From Pseudomonadota bacterium (lineage in GTDB: Bacteria; Desulfobacterota; Desulfovibrionia; Desulfovibrionales; Desulfovibrionaceae), in assembly GCA_023450535.1 (NCBI GenBank), contig JAEXGX010000165.1:1-9413 (forward strand): a stretch of 9,413 bases of DNA, read 5' to 3'. The notes under the pieces were generated by a model, which saw nothing but the letters and a program-made list of their open reading frames with translations, had not been told where the DNA came from and did no database searches. Below, one piece after another: positions 1-5,247 of this stretch; position 1 is the first letter of the stretch, and the number at the start of each line of letters is the position of its first letter. The position numbers and the translations under genes are program-made.

Positions 1-335
1 ATCCCTCCGTTGTGGAACTTTCCGCCAAAGTGCACTGTGAGGGTGAATACCTGCGCCTCCAGCAATGCTTTGAGATGTTCCAGCAGGGAACGTATCCCTA
101 TTACAAAATCAGAGTGGAAACCACGGACGGGCGCGTGCTGCACAAGGAAGTTCCTCTGCCCAAGGGACACCCCCGCAACATGATGTCCGACGCGGAATTC
201 CTTGAACGCTTCCATCTGGTGGCCGCCCCCGTACTGGGTGAGGAAAAGGCGTCCCGCGTGGCGGACATGGTCATGAACATGGAAAATCTGGAACGTGCAG
301 GAGACATCGTGGACGCCATGCGCATTGCACGCTGA
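1..335 (+). CDS. MmgE/PrpD family protein, C-terminal fragment (5' end outside window)
   Basis: The reading frame is open from the window edge (codons in phase with base 3) to a TGA at 333-335, so this is the last ~110 residues of a longer protein. A GTG at base 12 is in frame but has no ribosome binding site and is probably internal. The visible stretch KGHPRNMMSDAEFLERF, followed by an AAPVLGEE-like helix, resembles the C-terminal region of MmgE/PrpD enzymes, where a PRG-x-P-x-N-x-x-S/T-D-x-E segment precedes a helical end. The family covers 2-methylcitrate dehydratase, cis-aconitate decarboxylase and iminodisuccinate epimerase, all cytoplasmic enzymes acting on di- or tricarboxylic acids. 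The catalytic N-terminal domain is not visible, so substrate cannot be assigned. It lies 67 bp upstream of the next plus-strand gene and may share its transcript. Family call fairly likely; specific function unknown. Confidence 0.72.
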   Translation, partial: PSVVELSAKVHCEGEYLRLQQCFEMFQQGTYPYYKIRVETTDGRVLHKEVPLPKGHPRNMMSDAEFLERFHLVAAPVLGEEKASRVADMVMNMENLERAGDIVDAMRIAR

Positions 336-340
336 CTCCA

Positions 341-384
341 TACCTCTCCACTGTCTTTTTCTTGAAAAAGGCTGCGGAGAGGTA
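341..384 (+). repeat. Long imperfect intercistronic hairpin
   Basis: TACCTCTCC (341-349) pairs with GGAGAGGTA (376-384), and CTTTTT (355-360) pairs with AAAAAG (365-370) around a CTTG loop. Between these, ACTGT faces GCTGC, giving two Watson-Crick pairs, one G-T wobble and two mismatches. The whole is a 20-position stem with a 4-nt loop. It begins 5 nt after the upstream stop codon and ends 18 nt before the next start codon, just ahead of its ribosome binding site (AAGGA at 392-396). There is no U-run after the stem, so it is not a standard terminator. An mRNA processing, stability or translation-control element is inferred. Confidence 0.75.
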
Positions 385-402
385 CTTAAAAAGGAACTTG
401 TG

Positions 403-1482
403 ATGAAGAAAATATGTGTCATCGGCGCGGGTGGCACCGGCCAATGCTTTGCCGCCGACATGGCCCTGGCCGGGCACGATGTGTCCCTCTACGACGAACG
501 AAAAGACCGGTTGAATGAAATCAGGCAGGCGGGGGGCATCACTCTGACAGGGGGCGGACGCACCGGAAAGGCGCTTCCCCATGTGTGCGACGATGTGGAA
601 ACAGCGCTGAAAAACGCGGAACTGGTTGTAGTATGCGCCGTGGCCCATCGGCACGCTGTTCTGGCTGAATATTGCGCTCCGCACCTGCGCGACGGGCAAA
701 CGGTGTTTATCTCCGCCGGAAGCGGCGCGTCCCTGCTTTTTGATCAGGCACTCCGTAACGTGCGTGGTTTGGACGCAAAACAGCGCCATGGCGTACTACT
801 GGGCGAGCTGGAAGGCAACCTCTACCCCTGCCGCCGCTTGCGCCCCGCTCAGATATTCATGGCCTTTCCTCCGGCCCGGCGCATGATCGCCGCCCTGCCC
901 GCAACTGATACACCCCGTCTTCAGACCGCGCTGGAAGGCGTGCTGGAAACAGCCCCCGCAAACAATGTTCTGGAAACGGCGCTGAACTCCCCCAATGTAG
1001 TCATCCACCTCATGGCGTCGTTGCTCAACCTCGGCGCGGTGGAACGTTCGGGCGGCGAATACTGGTTGTATAAAACCGGATTGACACCGGGAGTGCTCAC
1101 CATGTTGGACGCCATGAACAGGGAAAAAGAACGTCTGTTCGCGGTTTGGGGCTGGACTCCCCGCTCTCCCATGGATCACATGCGCCATGTGGCGCGTCAG
1201 GACGCCTTTCCCGAACTGGACGCCTTCCGCTCGCTCATCGGCCCCACTGACGCGGGGCACCGGTATCTGGCGGAAGACGCCGCCACCTGCATCTGCCTTC
1301 TGGCCGACGCGGGAAAACTGGCGGGAATAGAAACGCCGCTGGCAGACAGCCTGCTCCACCTCGCGGGAGCACTGCACGGCAAGGACTACATGCACGAAGG
1401 CCGCACACTGAAAAGTCTGGGGTTGGGGAGCCTGACCAAAGACATGGTGAACGCAAGGCTGCTCGGCCGAGAGCTATCCTGA
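403..1482 (+). CDS. NAD(P)-dependent octopine/opine dehydrogenase family protein
   Basis: The product is 359 residues, predicted cytoplasmic. Residues 1-30 form a Rossmann nucleotide-binding start with GAGGTG at 8-13 after a short beta strand, followed by an acidic residue (D35 region) at the second strand. The C-terminal half has the octopine-dehydrogenase domain pattern: SPNVVIHLMASLLNLGAVE around residues 196-214, with H202 in the expected catalytic neighbourhood, then GLTPGV and a basic/acidic helix. Family members reductively condense an amino acid with a 2-oxoacid, or run the reverse, using NAD(P)H. Substrates here are unknown. The ATG at 403 is chosen because it follows AAGGA at 392-396 and begins directly with the Rossmann strand. 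An in-frame GTG at 400 and a longer frame to 295 exist, but the longer one would overlap the upstream gene and the hairpin. The adjacent MmgE/PrpD gene suggests a shared catabolic role, which is inference. Confidence 0.86.
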   Translation: MKKICVIGAGGTGQCFAADMALAGHDVSLYDERKDRLNEIRQAGGITLTGGGRTGKALPHVCDDVETALKNAELVVVCAVAHRHAVLAEYCAPHLRDGQTVFISAGSGASLLFDQALRNVRGLDAKQRHGVLLGELEGNLYPCRRLRPAQIFMAFPPARRMIAALPATDTPRLQTALEGVLETAPANNVLETALNSPNVVIHLMASLLNLGAVERSGGEYWLYKTGLTPGVLTMLDAMNREKERLFAVWGWTPRSPMDHMRHVARQDAFPELDAFRSLIGPTDAGHRYLAEDAATCICLLADAGKLAGIETPLADSLLHLAGALHGKDYMHEGRTLKSLGLGSLTKDMVNARLLGRELS

Positions 1483-1483
1483 T

Positions 1484-1511
1484 AAAAAAACGGGGGAGGT
1501 AATCTCCCCCG
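1484..1511 (-). terminator. Hairpin with a T7 tract on the minus strand
   Basis: CGGGGGAG (1491-1498) and CTCCCCCG (1504-1511) form a perfect 8-bp GC-rich stem with a 5-nt loop. On the plus strand it is preceded by seven A (1484-1490) and followed by GGCCCC, so no U-run follows for rightward transcripts. Read on the minus strand, the stem is followed by seven T, the classic intrinsic-terminator layout for leftward transcription. It lies immediately after the stop codon of the octopine-dehydrogenase-family gene. It may still act as a 3'-end stabilising hairpin for that mRNA. Confidence 0.55.
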
Positions 1512-1609
1512 GGCCCCATACTTATAACATAGTGTAACAATTGGGGTGCAGGGGCGTCATGCCCCGCTCTGCGCTCTGTTTCCCTAAGCCGCTTTGCGGC
1601 TAAGGGACA

Positions 1610-1627
1610 TGACGGGCAAGCCCGTCA
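1610..1627 (+). repeat. 18-bp palindromic repeat, copy 1
   Basis: TGACGGGCAAGCCCGTCA is an almost perfect palindrome (stem TGACGGG/CCCGTCA, CAAG loop) and is identical to the copy at 1792-1809. Both lie in the same spacer 182 bp apart, preceded by A and followed by C. Confidence 0.85.
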
Positions 1628-1628
1628 C

Positions 1629-1653
1629 GAGGCTGCTGAAAAAGTCAGCCGCC
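1629..1653 (+). repeat. GAGGCTGCTGA hairpin module, copy 1
   Basis: GGCTGCTGA (1631-1639) pairs with TCAGCCGCC (1645-1653), with one T-C mismatch, around an AAAAG loop. The 11-base left part GAGGCTGCTGA is identical to 8911-8921, and the right arm differs by one base from the second copy. Confidence 0.65.
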
Positions 1654-1670
1654 CCCCGGAAGAGGGCATA

Positions 1671-1689
1671 GCCGGAATTCACTTCCGGC
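1671..1689 (+). repeat. AATTCA-loop hairpin module
   Basis: GCCGGAA (1671-1677) pairs perfectly with TTCCGGC (1683-1689) around TTCAC. The same module, with one base pair changed from G-C to C-G, is the third hairpin of the composite repeats at 7496-7590 and 9001-9100. Confidence 0.65.
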
Positions 1690-1791
1690 GTTAACTGCCC
1701 GAATTCCGTGCCTTTCCGCCCGGCGAGTTTTCTTGAAAATGAGCCGTTGGCGGCGCAAACTCCGCGAAGCGCGGGTTTGTCATCATTCTGA

Positions 1792-1821
1792 TGACGGGCA
1801 AGCCCGTCACCCTTTTATTTT
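1792..1821 (+). terminator. Palindromic repeat copy 2 followed by T-rich tract
   Basis: The second copy of TGACGGGCAAGCCCGTCA (1792-1809) is followed by CCC and then TTTTATTTT (1813-1821). A GC-rich stem with a nearby T tract could terminate rightward transcripts entering from the octopine-dehydrogenase side, just before the isomerase gene at 1842. The three-base gap before the T tract makes it weaker than a textbook terminator. Confidence 0.42.
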
Positions 1822-1841
1822 AGTCAACAAAAGGATTCACC

Positions 1842-2555
1842 ATGTATTCCTGGCGCGCGCACATCGGCCTTCTGGCCCCCGGTTCCGGCCCCAATATGGA
1901 AATGGATTTCCATCGCTTTCTGCCCGAAGGCGTGGCCGTGGCCACGACCCGTCTGCCTTTCAGCATTCCCACTCCGCAAGGCCTGCTGGATATGGTGAGC
2001 CACCTGGAAACGGCATGTGAGGTATACAAGCCTTACAAGCACGACGTGGTCATGTTCGGCTGCACCTCCGGCAGTCTGATCGGCGGCCCCGGCTTTGACC
2101 GTGAACTTATCACAAAAATGGAAGCGATCACGGGCGATCCCTGTCTCACCACCTCCACGGCAGTGCTGGAAGCCTTTCATGCGCTCGGCGTTTCCCGTCC
2201 GGTGGTAATCACGCCCTATCCCGACGACACCAACGAGGCGGAAAAAATCTTTCTGGAAAACAACGGTCTTCAGGTACGTTTCATTTCCGGCATGGCCAAC
2301 GACTATGTTAACCAGTCCATTACCGATATCGAACCGCACTACGTTTTTCAGAAGGTCAAGGCCTTGCCGCGCGACAGCGCGGACAGCCTGTTCATCAGTT
2401 GCACCGGGCTCAACGTTCTGGACATCATCCCGCTGCTGGAGTGCGACTGGGGGTTGCCGGTCATCACCAGCAATCAGGCCACCCTGTGGGCCTGCCTGCG
2501 GCACTCTGGCGTGAAGGATGCCATTCCCGCCCTCGGCCGTCTGCTGACGCTATAG
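1842..2555 (+). CDS. Maleate isomerase / arylmalonate decarboxylase-like protein (Asp/Glu racemase superfamily)
   Basis: The product is 237 residues, close to the ~240-250 usual for this group, and predicted cytoplasmic. Two cysteine motifs sit in the two half-domains: FGCTSGSLIGG with C74, and LFISCTGLNVLDIIPLLE with C187, followed by LPVITSNQATLWACLR. Two facing cysteines are the catalytic pair in Asp/Glu racemases and in maleate cis-trans isomerase. Arylmalonate decarboxylase keeps only the second, so the presence of C74 favours an isomerase or racemase. GLPVITSNQATLW matches the region before the C-terminal helix in maleate isomerase-type proteins. The ATG at 1842 follows a good AAAGGA at 1829-1834. 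The neighbours are an octopine-dehydrogenase-family gene upstream, across a hairpin-rich spacer, and a convergent gene whose end overlaps by 6 bp. Maleate to fumarate conversion is plausible but not proven; hydantoin or aspartate racemase activity is an alternative. Confidence 0.82.
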   Translation: MYSWRAHIGLLAPGSGPNMEMDFHRFLPEGVAVATTRLPFSIPTPQGLLDMVSHLETACEVYKPYKHDVVMFGCTSGSLIGGPGFDRELITKMEAITGDPCLTTSTAVLEAFHALGVSRPVVITPYPDDTNEAEKIFLENNGLQVRFISGMANDYVNQSITDIEPHYVFQKVKALPRDSADSLFISCTGLNVLDIIPLLECDWGLPVITSNQATLWACLRHSGVKDAIPALGRLLTL

Positions 2556-3041
2556 CGCTACTTCTCCCTGTCCCGTGCCGGGCTTTTGTTCCGGCGCGGA
2601 CGGGTCTTTTTTGGTTACGCTGTTCCAGGTTTCGCCCAGTTCGCGCATGGCCTCGTCCATCTGGCGGCCGAACGACGCACCGAAATCCGCTGCACCTTCC
2701 TTTGCTCCGGCCAGAGCATCATTCCAGGCTTTGGCTATTTTATCCTGCGGACGTTCCTTTTCCACAGCGGCGAGCGTCTGCGAACCAAGATTTCCCAGTT
2801 TCTTTCCCAGTTCGACTAGTTGATCCTGGGTCATCTTTCCGCCCTTGAGCGCTTCCTGAAGCAAAGGCAAGACCTTTTCCCGATATTCCTCAGCGGGAAT
2901 AACGTCGCGCAAGGCGGCCAAGCCGCCGTACTCGGCAGGGCTGATTTCTTCCTCACCCCAGGCGGCGCGCTCCATGCGCTGATTCACCACCAAAAAAATA
3001 CAACAGGCCGCAAGCACGGCGATCACGATATTTTTAAACAT
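2550..3041 (-). CDS. Small membrane-anchored protein of unknown function
   Basis: The product is 163 residues and I do not recognise the family. Residues 4-20 (NIVIAVLAACCIFLVV) form a strongly hydrophobic segment after a single lysine, followed by NQR. This suggests an N-terminal membrane anchor with the rest outside the cytoplasm. L-A-A-C at 10-13 fits a lipobox, but hydrophobic residues continue past the cysteine, so a transmembrane anchor is more likely than a lipoprotein. The remaining ~135 residues are charged, Ala/Lys/Glu-rich and probably helical, ending in a Pro/Lys/Gly-rich tail. The ATG at 3039-3041 follows GGAG at a 6-nt spacing. It lies 43 bp downstream of the TPR gene on the same strand and is probably the last gene of the kdsB operon. 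Its stop codon overlaps the end of the convergent isomerase gene. Confidence 0.72.
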   Translation of the reverse strand: MFKNIVIAVLAACCIFLVVNQRMERAAWGEEEISPAEYGGLAALRDVIPAEEYREKVLPLLQEALKGGKMTQDQLVELGKKLGNLGSQTLAAVEKERPQDKIAKAWNDALAGAKEGAADFGASFGRQMDEAMRELGETWNSVTKKDPSAPEQKPGTGQGEVAL

Positions 3042-3084
3042 ATTCAGCTCCGTACAGGGGAAATTCGCTCCTTTTGAGCGATGC

Positions 3085-3891
3085 CTACAAGCCTCTATCT
3101 CTCATTTTCGTGGCATATGCCATGAGTTTTCGCGCTTCCACAAAGTTGGGATCCAACTGGAGAGCACCCTGCGCGGCCTGTACGGCCTTGTCCCACTTTT
3201 TCCAGTCTATATAGAGCCGCCCAAGGTTGAAGAACAGATGGGAATCCTTATAACCTCCAACGCCTGCCTTGATGTAACTCTGTTCTGCTTCGGCGTACTG
3301 CCCCATCTTGCGCTGGGCCATGGCCAGACTATTGTAGATATGAGCTGCACCCGGCATACCTTCCAAAGCGTCGCCCAGATACTGCACCGCGTCGCTATAT
3401 TCCCCGGCGCGCAAAAAACGCTCCCCAATGTCAGCCTTAAGCTCATGATTTTCCTGATTTTCACGTACCAGAACCGAAAACACGGCACGGGCGCCGTCTA
3501 TCTGCCCGGCGTCGAGTTTCTGCTGACCACGTTCCAGACCCTGCCGCCGCTTTTCTTCCAGTTGACGGATACTTTCCTGCGCGTCGTCCTGAAACTGCCC
3601 GTCAAAGGTCTCCAGCAACATGTTGAGTCCGTCCAGAAACTCACGCTCCTTGCCCGGCTCATATTTGAGTTCTAGCGCGGCAGACTTGCGGACATGCGGA
3701 TCGCAAACGATATGATAGGCCGCATCGGAAATCAGACGTTCAAACTCTTCCTTTTCGGCCTTCATAAGCGGTTCACGAAATACCGTGATCACGGCATCCC
3801 GCAAGGTTTGAACAGCGGAAAAAAACTTTTCCTGGCGGATGATCGACTTGATTGAACTGAGCTGACGCCGAGCAGTGGCAAGTTGAGACAT
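3085..3891 (-). CDS. Tetratricopeptide (TPR) repeat protein
   Basis: The product is 268 residues with no signal peptide or membrane segment visible, so it is probably cytoplasmic. The N-terminal ~110 residues are helical and charged and unfamiliar. From about 116 to 251 there are four TPR-like units of ~34 residues, clearest at 184-217 (HIYNSLAMAQRKMGQYAEAE) and 218-251 (LFFNLGRLYIDWKKWDKAV, then a L-DPN end). TPR arrays mediate protein-protein contacts, and the partner is unknown. The ATG at 3889-3891 is preceded by CGGA about 8 nt upstream, a modest ribosome binding site. It sits 33 bp downstream of kdsB and 43 bp upstream of the small membrane protein gene, so the three are probably co-transcribed. 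A link to envelope or LPS assembly is suggested only by this position. Confidence 0.87.
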   Translation of the reverse strand: MSQLATARRQLSSIKSIIRQEKFFSAVQTLRDAVITVFREPLMKAEKEEFERLISDAAYHIVCDPHVRKSAALELKYEPGKEREFLDGLNMLLETFDGQFQDDAQESIRQLEEKRRQGLERGQQKLDAGQIDGARAVFSVLVRENQENHELKADIGERFLRAGEYSDAVQYLGDALEGMPGAAHIYNSLAMAQRKMGQYAEAEQSYIKAGVGGYKDSHLFFNLGRLYIDWKKWDKAVQAAQGALQLDPNFVEARKLMAYATKMRDRGL

Positions 3892-3924
3892 GACGTTGTT
3901 CCGAATTGCGGTTTTTAATTAAAG

Positions 3925-4674
3925 TTAACCGGCTCTGCGCGCCAGTTTAAGCCGGACGGCTTCCAGGTCCTCAGGCGTATCCACGCCACAGGTGCGGAAT
4001 GACGTTGTCACGACCCGCAGGGGAATGCCGTTTTCCAGAAGGCGCAACTGTTCCAGTTTTTCCAGCAGCTCCAGGCGGCTGGGCGGCAGATCGCTCATAC
4101 GTTCCAGCACCTGCCGCCGGAAGGCATAAATACCCACGTGGCCGAGATAACGCGGCGTCCCCCCGTCGCGCGGATACGGAACAGGCGAACGGGAGAAATA
4201 CAGAGCGTCCCCGGCCAGGTTTGTCACCACCTTGACCTGATTGGGAGAGGCGATAAGTTCCCTCTCGTTCACGGGGTCCAGCGGCGTAGCCAACGTGGCG
4301 CACAACACGGCAGAGTCCGTAAAGGGAACAAGCAGCTCGTCCAGCATAGCCGGTTCAAGCAGCGGTTCATCCCCCTGAATATTGACGATGACCGCATCCG
4401 GCGGAAGTTCCAGCCGAACCACCGCTTCGCGCACGCGATCCGTGCCGCTGGGGTGATCCGCCGCCGTCATGACGCAAGGCAGATCCAGTGCGCGGGCGGC
4501 CTCTGCCACACGTTCGTCATCCGTGGCGACCCATACGCCCTTGAGCGCAGTGCAGCGCATGGCCCGCGTGGCCACATGCCAAATCATCGGCTTGCCGCAA
4601 ATATCGGCCAGGGGTTTGCCCGGCAAACGGGTGGAGGCATAGCGGGCGGGAATGATGCCGTAACAGGAGGTCAT
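3925..4674 (-). CDS. kdsB: 3-deoxy-manno-octulosonate cytidylyltransferase (CMP-Kdo synthetase)
   Basis: KdsB activates Kdo with CTP to give CMP-Kdo, the donor for the inner core of lipopolysaccharide, in the cytoplasm. The 249-residue length matches the usual ~248. The diagnostic motifs are all present: IPARYASTRLPGKPL at 8-22 (nucleotide binding), HPSGTDR at 74-80, VNIQGDEP at 97-104 with D102 as a likely Mg ligand, FSRSPVPYPRD, HVGIYAFRR, and GVDTPEDLE near the end with D232 matching the second metal aspartate. The ATG at 4672-4674 is chosen because AAAGG lies about 8 nt upstream and the protein then starts immediately before the first beta strand. The frame is open 15 codons further to 4719 without any conserved sequence. 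It appears to lead a minus-strand operon with the TPR and small membrane protein genes. The upstream region up to topA holds its promoter, which I cannot place confidently. Confidence 0.97.
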   Translation of the reverse strand: MTSCYGIIPARYASTRLPGKPLADICGKPMIWHVATRAMRCTALKGVWVATDDERVAEAARALDLPCVMTAADHPSGTDRVREAVVRLELPPDAVIVNIQGDEPLLEPAMLDELLVPFTDSAVLCATLATPLDPVNERELIASPNQVKVVTNLAGDALYFSRSPVPYPRDGGTPRYLGHVGIYAFRRQVLERMSDLPPSRLELLEKLEQLRLLENGIPLRVVTTSFRTCGVDTPEDLEAVRLKLARRAG

Positions 4675-4778
4675 AACTACGCCTTTACTGCAATTAATAA
4701 CAGATATGTGCCGACACAACCGGCAGGAAAGTTATTTTGCCATAAAAAAGCCGTCGCGCCAAGTTCGGAGCGGCACCT

Positions 4779-4792
4779 GTGTCAGCTGACAC
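4779..4792. promoter_or_regulatory. Perfect 14-bp palindrome, possible operator
   Basis: GTGTCAGCTGACAC is a perfect palindrome without a spacer, located 105 bp upstream of the kdsB start and ~455 bp upstream of topA. Spacerless palindromes of this length are typical of sites for dimeric regulators, but I cannot name the factor. The symmetry does not extend to the flanking bases. Confidence 0.4.
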
Positions 4793-5131
4793 CTTGACCG
4801 TCGGAGGCCCGCGCCGTGGCGCGCCTGGAGCGATCCCCCCCGTCAGGAATACAAATCATATGGTAAAGTGCATAACAGGGATCTCAGCAATAGCGTGATA
4901 CACGCGCTGCTGCCGCCTTCCATAGCGGTGAAGCCCTCTGCGTATATATTGCCGATGGTGACGATAACTATGCCGCATACCGGCAGGGAGGTCTTCAGTG
5001 CTGATAAGGCTTCATGGATGAGAATCTTCCCGGTTTTGGGCGCAATGCACGGATCAATCAACGTCCATATCCTTGGCGACATGAAAAAACTGCGGCCACT
5101 TGCCATACAAAAGCATTTTTCCTGCCGCCCC

Positions 5132-5159
5132 TTGACGGGACGGGCGTTTAACGTATCTT
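5132..5159 (+). promoter_or_regulatory. Putative sigma-70-type promoter for topA
   Basis: TTGACG (5132-5137) and TATCTT (5154-5159) are separated by 16 bp, matching the -35/-10 consensus at four or more positions each. The expected transcript start would give a leader of about 80 nt before topA. This is the best match I can see on the plus strand in the gap. Confidence 0.5.
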
Positions 5160-5247
5160 CCTTCCGTCCCGCATATCCTTTTTCGCTGCGGCGATTCGTT
5201 CGCGCGGGGCGTTCCTGCATCCTCAATTTTTTTCCGGGCGGGCAAGA

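Larger units (their letters stand above)
1483..1841. other. Gene-free hairpin-rich spacer
   Basis: No credible coding sequence is present across these 359 bp; the short frames lack ribosome binding sites and family resemblance. The spacer holds a series of inverted repeats. These are 1491-1511, an 11-position stem with one mismatch at 1582-1606 around TTT, 1611-1626, 1631-1653, GCCGGAA/TTCCGGC at 1671-1689, a bulged CCGCG/CGCGG stem near 1757-1778, and 1793-1808. It separates the two left-hand enzyme genes from the isomerase gene, so those genes are probably not one simple operon. Confidence 0.7.
4675..5247. other. Divergent intergenic region between kdsB and topA
   Basis: This 573-bp gap must hold promoters for both kdsB (leftward) and topA (rightward). 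Long open frames exist on both strands: about 127 codons on the minus strand at 4843-5226 and about 131 codons on the plus strand at 4868-5263. Neither has a ribosome binding site or a family I recognise, the plus-strand frame runs into topA, and they overlap each other. I therefore do not call a gene. Visible signals are a perfect palindrome at 4779-4792, a GCGC/GCGC stem at 4811-4822, a C7 run at 4835-4841, and a promoter-like pair at 5132-5159. Confidence 0.6.

Noticed and set aside
1483..1841. CRISPR array in the hairpin-rich spacer
   Set aside because: Only two copies of the 18-bp palindrome occur, 182 bp apart, with no regular repeat-spacer pattern.
1824..2504. 226-codon minus-strand frame opposite the isomerase gene
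   Set aside because: Shadow frame; the plus-strand protein has both family cysteine motifs and a good ribosome binding site.
2572..2590. Possible rightward terminator after the isomerase gene (CCCG-TGC-CGGG then CTTTTGTT)
   Set aside because: The stem is only 4 bp, the T tract is interrupted, and it lies within the convergent coding sequence; too weak to call.
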